A DNA stretch of 64,000 nt. It comes from a bacterium. GTDB lineage: Bacteria; Cyanobacteriota; Vampirovibrionia; Gastranaerophilales; Gastranaerophilaceae. The notes beneath the pieces are model-generated. The model was not told the DNA's origin, did not search any database, and was given only the letters and a program-made list of their open reading frames with translations. Where the stretch lies: the NCBI GenBank assembly GCA_017559905.1, contig JAFYQF010000019.1, positions 1 through 64,000 of the forward strand, read 5' to 3'. This document shows positions 42,731 to 50,729 of the stretch, piece after piece. Made by a program: the position numbers and the translations under genes. How positions within the stretch are numbered: the first letter of the stretch is position 1; each line of letters begins with the position of its first letter.

Positions 42731-43084
42731 ATGTACGCAATTGTAGAAACAGGCGGAAAACAATACCAAGTTGAAGAAGGCCGCTATGTAGACGTAGAAC
42801 TTCTTAACCAAGAAGCTGATTCAAAAGTTGTTTTCGAAAATATTGTTATGATCGTTAACGGCAAAAAATCAAAAGTAGGTCAACCATACGTTACTGGCGC
42901 TTCTGTAGAAGGCGTTGTTGTTAAAGAAGATAAATCTAAAAAGATTATTGTTTTCAAACAAAGACCTAAAAAAGGCTACAGAAAAAAACAAGGTCACAGA
43001 CAAGGCTTCACTAGAGTTATGATTAACAAAATCAGAACTTCAGCTCAAAAGAAAGCAGAAGTTGCAACTGAAGAAGAAGCATAG
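42731..43084 (+). CDS. rplU: 50S ribosomal protein L21
   Basis: A 117-residue large-subunit protein. MYAIVETGGKQYQVEEGRYV and the C-terminal FKQRPKKGYRKKQGHRQGFT are diagnostic. The C-terminal tail (KKAEVATEEEA) is a short acidic extension. AAAGGA precedes ATG. It is paired with rpmA as usual, but no obgE follows. Confidence 0.98.
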   Translation: MYAIVETGGKQYQVEEGRYVDVELLNQEADSKVVFENIVMIVNGKKSKVGQPYVTGASVEGVVVKEDKSKKIIVFKQRPKKGYRKKQGHRQGFTRVMINKIRTSAQKKAEVATEEEA

Positions 43085-43167
43085 AACTTATAAGATTCTG
43101 AACAGACTGCAGAATGACTAGAGTTCAAAACAAAACGTAGTACTAATTACAAAACGGAGATATAACA

Positions 43168-43422
43168 ATGGCACATAAGAAAGGTATGGGATCTACCCGT
43201 AACGGACGCGATTCAGAAGCGAAGCGATTAGGCGTTAAAAAATTCGGTGGCGAAATCGTTAAAGCTGGTAATATCATCGTTCGCCAACGTGGAACTAAAT
43301 TCCACCCAGGCAACAACGTTGGTATTGGTTCTGATGACACTTTGTTCGCTTTGATTGACGGTCAAGTTAAATTCGAAGCTCACAGACGTGACAGAAGACA
43401 AGTTAGCGTTTACGCAGTGTAA
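43168..43422 (+). CDS. rpmA: 50S ribosomal protein L27
   Basis: An 84-residue protein whose N-terminus reaches the peptidyl transferase centre. It begins [20 protein letters not shown] directly. It lacks the cleavable Firmicutes-type N-terminal extension and so has the standard processed form. [20 protein letters not shown] is the family core. A terminator follows. Confidence 0.98.
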   Translation: MAHKKGMGSTRNGRDSEAKRLGVKKFGGEIVKAGNIIVRQRGTKFHPGNNVGIGSDDTLFALIDGQVKFEAHRRDRRQVSVYAV

Positions 43423-43443
43423 GATCTAAAATTAAAGGACACG

Positions 43444-43474
43444 AAAAAACGACTCTTATAAAGGGTCGTTTTTT
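43444..43474 (+). terminator. Terminator after rpmA
   Basis: AAAAAACGAC / GTCGTTTTTT stem closing rplU-rpmA. Confidence 0.92.
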
Positions 43475-43504
43475 ATATTGTTTTTTACTAAAAAATGGAC
43501 AAAA

Positions 43505-43536
43505 AAAAAGACTCAAATATAAATTTGAGTCTTTTT
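43505..43536. terminator. Terminator after lysC
   Basis: AAAAAGACTCAAAT / ATTTGAGTCTTTTT with a four-base loop. It can work in both directions and lies 17 bases after the lysC stop. Confidence 0.9.
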
Positions 43537-43552
43537 CTATTTCTTATACCTA

Positions 43553-44818
43553 CTAAACGTTTGGCAAATCACCTTTTACATCAGCAATTTCAGAACCTTC
43601 AAGTTCAAAAACTTTGTGTAAGGCTTGAAGTGCTTTGTGTGCATCTTCTTTATCAACAAGACAACTAATTTTAATTTCACTTGTTGAAATCATTCTGATG
43701 TTAACTCCTAAATCCGCCAAAGTTTCAAACATTGCTGATGCAATACCTGGACGATCAATCATACCTGCACCTACAATAGAAACTTTAGCAATATTATCGT
43801 TAATTTGAATATCACCACATTGAAGATCTTTTTTCATTTCTTCTAACGTTTTTATTGTTTTATCCAAATCTGCACTATCAATTGTAAATGCAATATCGTT
43901 TGTATTTGAAATTTTTCTTGCATAAGATTGGATAATCATATCAACTGAAATATGTTCTTGAGCTAATTTACCAAACAACTTGGCAGCTTGTCCTGGAACA
44001 TCTGGAACATCACAAACTACAATTCTTGCTTGAGATAAATCGGCAGCTACGCCTGTAACTGGTTTATAAATTTCCATTTTATCAACTCCTAAAATTAATG
44101 TACCTAAATTATCCAATTTAAAACTACTTCTTACACGAAGCGGAACGTTGAATTGTTTTGCAGTTTCAACACTTCTTGGGTGTAAAACATTTGCACCAGC
44201 ATGCGCTAGCTCCAACATTTCTTCATAAGAAATTTCATCCAATCTTGTTGCTTTTGGAACAATTCTTGGGTCTGTTGTATAAACACCTTCAACATCAGTA
44301 TAAATATCGCATCTGTCAGCATTTAAAGCCGCAGCCAAAGCAACCGCAGATGTATCAGAGCCACCTCTACCTAAAGTTGTAATCTCACCATCTTCAGTAA
44401 CACCTTGGAAACCTGCAACTACAATTATCTTGCCTTCTTGCAAATTCTTTTTCAACTTTTCTGTTTTGATGTTAACAATTCTAGCTTTTGAGTGAACGTT
44501 TTCTGTAATAATTCCAATCTGCATAGCATTGAAGCTTACGGCATCATACCCTTGCGCCTGAATAGCCATTGCTAAAAGCGCAATCGAAACACCTTCACCT
44601 GTAGACAAAAGCATATCCATTTCTCGACTAGATGGATTTGTACTTAAATCTTTTGCCATTTTAACTAAATAGTCTGTAGTATGTCCCATCGCTGAAACAA
44701 CAACTACTACATCGTTACCGTTATTTTTCTCTCTTATTACAGTTTTTGCTACATTTTTTATTTTTTCGGTATCTGCTACTGAAGTACCACCGAATTTTTG
44801 AACAATTACTTTTCTCAA
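43553..44818 (-). CDS. lysC: Aspartate kinase
   Basis: A 421-residue enzyme for the first step of the aspartate amino-acid pathway. The N-terminal KFGGTSVADTEKIKNVA and FQGVTEDGEITTLGRGGSDT are the kinase motifs. Two C-terminal ACT domains (about 265-410) suggest feedback control by lysine and/or threonine. It is monofunctional. It follows the TPR gene by two bases, so the KdsC-like, TPR and lysC genes form one transcription unit. Confidence 0.97.
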   Translation of the reverse strand: MRKVIVQKFGGTSVADTEKIKNVAKTVIREKNNGNDVVVVVSAMGHTTDYLVKMAKDLSTNPSSREMDMLLSTGEGVSIALLAMAIQAQGYDAVSFNAMQIGIITENVHSKARIVNIKTEKLKKNLQEGKIIVVAGFQGVTEDGEITTLGRGGSDTSAVALAAALNADRCDIYTDVEGVYTTDPRIVPKATRLDEISYEEMLELAHAGANVLHPRSVETAKQFNVPLRVRSSFKLDNLGTLILGVDKMEIYKPVTGVAADLSQARIVVCDVPDVPGQAAKLFGKLAQEHISVDMIIQSYARKISNTNDIAFTIDSADLDKTIKTLEEMKKDLQCGDIQINDNIAKVSIVGAGMIDRPGIASAMFETLADLGVNIRMISTSEIKISCLVDKEDAHKALQALHKVFELEGSEIADVKGDLPNV

Positions 44819-44820
44819 TT

Positions 44821-46326
44821 TTATTCCTTTTTCCGTAATTCTTTTAACATCTCGGCAAGTTCTGCCAATTTGTCAGGGTATTCAAATGCTTCTTCATTTA
44901 TAGTCTGAATTTTTTCTCCAAACCCAAGAGTTTCTTTTATATTATATTCACAAATACTATCTTTGACAAGATTATAATTTACGAAAAATAACATATTTAA
45001 AATTTCGACATTATTTTCATCCAATTTCAAGGCTTTTCGAAGTTTTCTATTTGCATCAGCATAGTCTTCCAACTGTATCAAAAATTTTGAATAATCAAGA
45101 TATGAAACTAAATGATTTGGATTTGTCTTAAGTGATGTTTCAAAATATTCTTTTGCATTGGATTTATCACCTGATTGCAAATACGCTTTGGCAATATAAT
45201 AATTATTCACAACTTCCATTGGTTCAGATTTTAACGCTGATTTAAACAAAGTAATTGCTTTTTTATAATCACCTTCCTCACAAGCAATTACACCCAAAGC
45301 TCTCAATGCTAAATAGTTTTGCTCATCAACCGCTAACAATTTTTGAACTTCATTTTTATAATTTTCCTCAATATTACCTGTTGATACCGCACAAAAAGCA
45401 CGCAAAAATTTAACATCACAACTGTCTGGCACTAATTCTTCAACCTTGTTCAATTTTTCAATAGCTTCTGAATATTTTTCAAACTTAATTAAAGAAACCG
45501 CCCATTCCAAATACAAACTTTCTGATATCAACTCTAATTCTTCTGCCATTTTATAATATTCAAGTGAAACAATATCATTTTTCATCCTACGTACTTTACC
45601 CAACAACAAATAGCAAGGCAACATATTTTTATTGAAATCCAAAGCTTTTTTCGCAAATAATTCTGCGCCATCCAAATCTTTTTTTATAAATTTTAACTTT
45701 GCAAATTCATAAGAATTTCCCTCATTTGGCGAAACATTTGCTAAAAATTGCAATTTATTTTCAGCTTCATCATACATTTTTAATTTGATTTCCATAACCG
45801 CAGCAAGAAAAAATGCGTTAGAATTATACCTGTTATATTTGCATGATAAAACAAATTTTTCTCTGGCTTCTGAAATCTTTTCCTGCTTCATCAAAGCCAT
45901 ACCCCAACCCATCAAAACTTCAGAATTTGTCGGTGTAATTTTATCAGCATTTTCAAAAGCTTCTTCAGCCTCATCATATAATTTGATACTCAAAAGAGAA
46001 AAACCTAAATTTTTCCAAATAATTTTGTCATGACAATTCAAGTTTGCAGATTTTTTATACGCCTTAACAGCTTCTTCAAACCTGAAAAGTTTATCGTAAA
46101 TAATACCTTGATATTTATATACAAGGGCATCTTCTTGAGGCAAACTTTCAGCTTCTATTAATATATCTAAAGCATCTTTGTATTGACCATTATCCAAACA
46201 TTTTTTTGCACGGTTAACATAAGCTACAGACGGCAAAGACTGTATTACAGAATCCTCTTTGTAATGCTCTACCGTATTATTTAATTTTCTTATTTTAGTT
46301 AAAACATTTTCTAGCCAATCAAACAC
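44821..46326 (-). CDS. Tetratricopeptide-repeat protein
   Basis: A 501-residue protein made of about 12 TPR-like helix pairs (for example YKYQGIIYDKLFRFEEAVKA, ALRALGVIACEEGDYKKAIT). It has no signal peptide. TPR arrays serve as protein-binding scaffolds; the partner is unknown. The start is GTG at 46326 with AGAGAGG seven bases upstream, overlapping the end of the phosphatase gene by 16 bases. Confidence 0.88.
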   Translation of the reverse strand: MFDWLENVLTKIRKLNNTVEHYKEDSVIQSLPSVAYVNRAKKCLDNGQYKDALDILIEAESLPQEDALVYKYQGIIYDKLFRFEEAVKAYKKSANLNCHDKIIWKNLGFSLLSIKLYDEAEEAFENADKITPTNSEVLMGWGMALMKQEKISEAREKFVLSCKYNRYNSNAFFLAAVMEIKLKMYDEAENKLQFLANVSPNEGNSYEFAKLKFIKKDLDGAELFAKKALDFNKNMLPCYLLLGKVRRMKNDIVSLEYYKMAEELELISESLYLEWAVSLIKFEKYSEAIEKLNKVEELVPDSCDVKFLRAFCAVSTGNIEENYKNEVQKLLAVDEQNYLALRALGVIACEEGDYKKAITLFKSALKSEPMEVVNNYYIAKAYLQSGDKSNAKEYFETSLKTNPNHLVSYLDYSKFLIQLEDYADANRKLRKALKLDENNVEILNMLFFVNYNLVKDSICEYNIKETLGFGEKIQTINEEAFEYPDKLAELAEMLKELRKKE

Positions 46327-46790
46327 TCTACAACCTCTCTAAAAGCACCGTCACCACCATCGGCTTCCGTAATTTGAATACCATCAACATCTTTTAATTT
46401 TTGAAGCGCATGCGGAACAGTAACTCTATATTTTGCAAACTCTAAACTTTCCAAATCATTCACATCATCACCGATATAAACATATTCTTCTTGAGTCAAT
46501 GAATATTTTTCTACAATTGATTTTAAGACATCAATTTTTTTTCTTATTTGCATGTGCACTTCTTTTATATCAAATTTATCTGCCAAAAGTTCAATTGCAT
46601 GATTTTTTTCACCTGAAATTATTGCAATATCAAACCCGTTTTTTTTCAAAAGATGTATACCCATAACATCTTTAAAATTAATTTTTCGTGAGCAGTCACC
46701 ACTATCAGAAATATACATACAATTATCTGTCATAATCCCGTCAAAATCAGTTATAACCATTTTTATAGTTTTGGGCAAAATCATTGCCAT
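46311..46790 (-). CDS. KdsC-like HAD phosphatase
   Basis: A 159-residue HAD-superfamily enzyme of the C0 class without a cap. The nucleophile motif is ITDFDGIMTDN, with IISGEKN (motif II) and YIGDDVNDLESL (motif IV). The family includes KDO-8-phosphate phosphatase (KdsC), which makes lipopolysaccharide precursors, and related acylneuraminate-type phosphatases. No other kds or lpx gene is in the window, so the substrate is uncertain. ATG has GGGA close upstream. Confidence 0.82.
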   Translation of the reverse strand: MAMILPKTIKMVITDFDGIMTDNCMYISDSGDCSRKINFKDVMGIHLLKKNGFDIAIISGEKNHAIELLADKFDIKEVHMQIRKKIDVLKSIVEKYSLTQEEYVYIGDDVNDLESLEFAKYRVTVPHALQKLKDVDGIQITEADGGDGAFREVVECLIG

Positions 46791-46892
46791 AAAATCCCGA
46801 AGTCCTCATTTTATACTATTAACATCACACTAAATATCTGATATAATTATACCATAAAAGGTTATTATTAAGCTAAAGGTTAAAAAAGATTA

Positions 46893-48164
46893 ATGCTCTG
46901 GTATCTAATTAATGCAAGTATTATTGTAGTTTTCATCGCACTATTTTTAGTAACAAGACAAATGAACAAGCGATGGTCAAAAATTAATGATTATTTAGGA
47001 ATGGTTACAAATACAGTTAACTCTGTGCGTTACGGTAACCTATCAACGAAAATCGAAAAAATCGAACACCCGACATACCAAAACGTTACGGATAGTATCA
47101 ACCGAATGGTAGAAACTCTAAACGACCGTGAAAAAATGATTGTTGAATACCAAGCCGAACTTATTCGCCAAAACAAATTATTAGAAAGCGTAATCAACTC
47201 TCTATCTGATGGGATTTTAATCGTCAACGAACAAGGCAATATCTTAAGAGCAACACCCAAAATCATTAAATGGTTTGGAGTTAAAGGTAACGATATTTTA
47301 GGAAAAAATGTTTTCGACTATTTGGAAATTGTTGACGGAAACACAATTGAAAAACTTGCAGATGCAGATGTTTTTATCAAGCACACACCTACAAACAATT
47401 TCATTATCAATTCTGTTAAACTTTCACTTGATGATAAAAAACGTTATGTTCTTCTGCTAAAAGACGTAACAACCCAAAGAGAAATTGAGACCTTAAAAGA
47501 AGATTTTGTTGCCACACTTACTCACGATTTGAAAGTTCCAATTGTTGCAGAAGCAAATATCTTGAACTTCTTAATTGACGGGAAATTTGGGGAAATTAAC
47601 GACAAGCAAAAAGTTGCACTTTTAAACATGAAATCTTCTAACGAAGAATTAATTGATTTGGTACAAATAGTTTTAGAAACATACAAAATCAAAGAAACTG
47701 GTATTCAATTACTTAAAGAAAATATCAAACTCAACGAATATATTCAAAACATTGTTGAATCAGTTCAACCAATAGCAACAAACGCAGGTTTAGTGATAAA
47801 TTTCAAAGCTCCAAAAAACAACATTACTTTATCTGCTGACCCTATGCAACTTGAAAGGGTTATCAAAAACCTTATATCAAATGCGATTTCTCACAGCAAC
47901 ACAAAACAAGATATCGACATTATGGTGGAAGAAACACAAGGTTATGCAGTGATTTCTGTAATAGACTACGGTCAAGGCATACCGCAAGAAGAATTGAATA
48001 TGGTTTTCAACAAATATTATTCAGCAGTAAAAAAATTCCGCAAAATCGGGACTGGTTTAGGATTATACCTTTCTCAAAAGATAGTAGAATCTCACGGCGG
48101 AGAAATTACTGTAAAAAGTGAAGAAGGCGTTGGTTCAGACTTTTCAATAAAAATACCATTGTAA
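46893..48164 (+). CDS. Membrane sensor histidine kinase with PAS domain
   Basis: A protein of 423 residues. One N-terminal membrane helix (residues 4-20) lacks a large periplasmic domain. A HAMP-like linker (about 25-85), a PAS domain (about 95-200), HisKA with phosphorylated H211 (ATLTHDLKVPIV) and a HATPase domain (NLISNAISHSN; DYGQGIP; GTGLGLYLSQKI) follow. Sensing is probably intracellular or intramembrane. No response regulator is adjacent. The following comF gene is 13 bases downstream. TGATATAAT near 46840 is a likely extended -10. Confidence 0.93.
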   Translation: MLWYLINASIIVVFIALFLVTRQMNKRWSKINDYLGMVTNTVNSVRYGNLSTKIEKIEHPTYQNVTDSINRMVETLNDREKMIVEYQAELIRQNKLLESVINSLSDGILIVNEQGNILRATPKIIKWFGVKGNDILGKNVFDYLEIVDGNTIEKLADADVFIKHTPTNNFIINSVKLSLDDKKRYVLLLKDVTTQREIETLKEDFVATLTHDLKVPIVAEANILNFLIDGKFGEINDKQKVALLNMKSSNEELIDLVQIVLETYKIKETGIQLLKENIKLNEYIQNIVESVQPIATNAGLVINFKAPKNNITLSADPMQLERVIKNLISNAISHSNTKQDIDIMVEETQGYAVISVIDYGQGIPQEELNMVFNKYYSAVKKFRKIGTGLGLYLSQKIVESHGGEITVKSEEGVGSDFSIKIPL

Positions 48165-48177
48165 AATTGAGGAACTA

Positions 48178-48825
48178 ATGAAAGACTTTTTCTATAATCT
48201 ACTTGATTGGATTTACAAGAAAAAATGTTACTTTTGCGGGCAGTCAAAAGAATGCGTAAAAATGTGTTCAAAATGTTATGACACAATAGACTTTTTGCCA
48301 GTCAAAGTCAATCGGGTTTTACAAAGCAAAAATGTTTATTGCGCAGGAGTTTACAACAAAAATCTTCAAAAGCTAATACGAGGACTCAAGTATCACAACC
48401 AAAAAGAACTTGCAAAATATCTAGCTAAATTCATGTATGAATATTGGCAAAACATTGAAGATAAAAACAACTTTCAAGTTGTACCTGTTCCTATCTATCC
48501 AAAACGAGAAAAGCAACGAAAATACAATCACATGAATCTTGTTGCTGAAGAATTTTGCAGATTATCAGGTTGCACTTTAAATACAGAATTAATAAAAAGA
48601 ATTAAAGACACAAAACCCCAATATAAACTCAAAAAAAACGAAAGAGAAGTTAATCTAAATAATGCTTTTAGAGTGAGTAAAGAAAACTTTTTACCAATGA
48701 AAATTCTGTTAATCGATGATATCTGCACAACAGGTTCAACATTCGAAGCAATGATAAAAGAGTTTGAAAAAAATGACATTTTTGATATAACATGTTTAGC
48801 TGCAACAACCCCATTTGAGGAATAA
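48178..48825 (+). CDS. comF: ComF-family phosphoribosyltransferase-like competence protein
   Basis: A 215-residue protein. An N-terminal zinc-finger-like four-cysteine module (CYFCGQSKECVKMCSKCYDT) precedes a PRTase fold. The PRPP-binding loop is ILLIDDICTTGSTFEAM. ComF/GntX proteins take part in DNA uptake in competent bacteria. With the type IV pilus genes in the window it hints at natural transformation, though no comEA or comEC is present here. It overlaps no gene and is followed immediately by the next ATG. Confidence 0.9.
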   Translation: MKDFFYNLLDWIYKKKCYFCGQSKECVKMCSKCYDTIDFLPVKVNRVLQSKNVYCAGVYNKNLQKLIRGLKYHNQKELAKYLAKFMYEYWQNIEDKNNFQVVPVPIYPKREKQRKYNHMNLVAEEFCRLSGCTLNTELIKRIKDTKPQYKLKKNEREVNLNNAFRVSKENFLPMKILLIDDICTTGSTFEAMIKEFEKNDIFDITCLAATTPFEE

Positions 48826-49137
48826 ATGATACTAAAAGAATTTTCAACCTACATCCAAAGCCGAAAAGAAGAAATCACGAATGGCACAACCACAGCCACA
48901 AAAATCCTCTGTGACTGGATTAAATTTGTGATAACAAAAAACCCAAAAGGACACGTTGATAAAATAGTTCACACGGAAATTATGCTAGCAGAAAACGAAC
49001 TAGGAGATTTTTTCATAGTTGGCAAATCAGAAAGCGGAAGAACTCTAGTTAATGCCTTACACAACTTTGCATTGAGCTATGAACACTACATAATGCAACA
49101 ATGGATTAACAACACAAAAGCAAACGATTTTAAATAA
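48826..49137 (+). CDS. Uncharacterised 103-residue protein
   Basis: ATG follows the comF stop directly (TAAATG), with GAGGA five bases upstream, so it is translationally coupled to comF. The protein is soluble and mixed alpha/beta (NELGDFFIVGKSESGRTLVN, then LSYEHYIMQQWI). No family is recognised. It may be cotranscribed with the histidine kinase and comF. Confidence 0.75.
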   Translation: MILKEFSTYIQSRKEEITNGTTTATKILCDWIKFVITKNPKGHVDKIVHTEIMLAENELGDFFIVGKSESGRTLVNALHNFALSYEHYIMQQWINNTKANDFK

Positions 49138-49249
49138 AATTTTTAATAAATTTTCTCTCATCTCAAATATACCCACAAGACGGATTTATTTTTATATTTA
49201 AATTTTAAAATTACCATGAAATATAAAAACTAAAACGGAGAGAAAGTCT

Positions 49250-50098
49250 ATGAACCCAATATACAAACCTCAAATCTGCAACCTCAAAAATTTGAACAAT
49301 CTATTTATTGAATTAACTGCAAAAAGCTGTAACAGAAGATGTAAACACTGTTATATAGATTTCCCTTACTCAAAAAATGTAAAAGATTTTATTTCCATAG
49401 ACACCATAAAAGAAGCCCTAATTGATACAAAAAGTGAAAACATTCAATGTATATACCTCACTGGTGCAGAGCCAATGACACACCCAGAATTCAACGCAAT
49501 ATTGAGACTTTGCCTAAAAAGAACTAACGTTTGCATTTGCACAAATGGAAGCTTTATCAACGAAAAGAAAGCAAGATTTTTGAAAAGAGTAGAAGATGAA
49601 AGTATTTACGAAATAATTTTTCAGTTAAGCATCGACCATTACGATGAAATAAAAAGTGACGATTTGAGAGGTCGAGGCACATACAGACAAACCCTTAATG
49701 CAATAAAAAGTTTAATCAAGTACAATTTCAATCCAATATTATGTATCACAGATTACTACGATGAAGGAAAAGAAAATTTACTTAACGGGTTTAAAACAGT
49801 TTGCGAAAAAATTAATTTCCCAGCAAGCGGAAATAATTTTAAAATCAATAAATTCCACAACAAAACAAATAACGAAATAGATTTTGAAGAAAACTGGCAA
49901 AAATTAGATTGCGAAAACAGCAGGATTTTAACAACCAAAGGCGTTTACACCTGCCCTTTTTTAGCGAATGATCATAGAGGACGTTCAGGTTGCGATTTTA
50001 AAAATTATACCCATAAAACAATTCTTGAGACAGATTTCTGTGCGACCTGTCTCAAGAATAAAACTCAAATATTTTCTATTGATTTTAATGAATTTTAA
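49250..50098 (+). CDS. Radical SAM protein with C-terminal cysteine cluster
   Basis: A 282-residue radical S-adenosylmethionine enzyme. The [4Fe-4S] motif C27-x3-C31-x2-C34 (CNRRCKHC) is complete. The GGE-like motif is YLTGAEPMTHPE. The C-terminal part holds further cysteines (YTCPFLANDHRGRSGCDF, then DFCATCLKN), which may ligate an auxiliary cluster, as in SPASM/Twitch-type enzymes. It is short for a full SPASM protein. GGAGAG precedes ATG. No peptide precursor gene is obvious next to it. The substrate is unknown. Confidence 0.88.
   Translation: MNPIYKPQICNLKNLNNLFIELTAKSCNRRCKHCYIDFPYSKNVKDFISIDTIKEALIDTKSENIQCIYLTGAEPMTHPEFNAILRLCLKRTNVCICTNGSFINEKKARFLKRVEDESIYEIIFQLSIDHYDEIKSDDLRGRGTYRQTLNAIKSLIKYNFNPILCITDYYDEGKENLLNGFKTVCEKINFPASGNNFKINKFHNKTNNEIDFEENWQKLDCENSRILTTKGVYTCPFLANDHRGRSGCDFKNYTHKTILETDFCATCLKNKTQIFSIDFNEF
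50021..50059. repeat. Perfect 13-bp inverted repeat inside a coding 3' end
   Basis: ATTCTTGAGACAG (50021-50033) and CTGTCTCAAGAAT (50047-50059) with a 13-base loop. It lies inside the last codons of the radical SAM gene, encoding the second cysteine pair. It is not followed by a T-run. Confidence 0.8.
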
Positions 50099-50101
50099 AA
50101 A

Positions 50102-50695
50102 CTATTTTTTAGCATACAATTTCATTTCGTAATTAATTAACAAAATAGTTTTATCTTTTTCATAAGGTTCAATCTGAACTTTTGAAATTTCAAGGAAATG
50201 TTCGTGTTTATACAAATCTTTCAAGAAGTTTTCAAAGTTCTTGTAAGTACCAATCATTTCCATCTTCAAAGCTGCAACATTAAACTTTTCAGGAGCACCT
50301 TGAACAAAAACATCTCCTCTTGGGTTCATATCAAAATTAATTGAGCGCATTTTGATAGTATTCGAACGGATAATTTCAAGAATTTCTTCAAACTCACCTG
50401 CAATCATATCATCATCAGGCAAACCTTTTTCTTCTGGCACAAAAAATTCTTTTTCAAGAGTTGACTCATCTTGTTGTTTTTTCAATTGAAGCCTAGCGTC
50501 ATCTAATTTACGTTGTTTTTCAGCCAAAACACCAGCTTGAGTTTCAACTTGCACTTTCAACTCCTGTATTGCAGTAATCACTGGATATACATTTGCATAA
50601 ATCAAGTAACCACATAAGAAAATACCACCAAGTAATATTGGAACCGTTAATTTTAATTTCTTAACTATATCAAGAAAGCTTTCTTCTTCTGGCAT
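50102..50695 (-). CDS. pilO: PilO-like inner-membrane pilus assembly protein
   Basis: A 197-residue protein. A short cytoplasmic N-terminus is followed by one membrane helix (about residues 17-35), then a coiled coil (about 40-75, VQVETQAGVLAEKQRKLDDA). A ferredoxin-like periplasmic domain (KFNVAALKMEMIGTYKNFEN) completes the PilO architecture. It lies 34 bases downstream of the PilM-PilN fusion gene. It would bridge the cytoplasmic PilM/PilN ring to PilP and the secretin. Confidence 0.85.
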   Translation of the reverse strand: MPEEESFLDIVKKLKLTVPILLGGIFLCGYLIYANVYPVITAIQELKVQVETQAGVLAEKQRKLDDARLQLKKQQDESTLEKEFFVPEEKGLPDDDMIAGEFEEILEIIRSNTIKMRSINFDMNPRGDVFVQGAPEKFNVAALKMEMIGTYKNFENFLKDLYKHEHFLEISKVQIEPYEKDKTILLINYEMKLYAKK

Positions 50696-50729
50696 AATTT
50701 ATAAAATTCTCCATTTAATCATTGTAATA

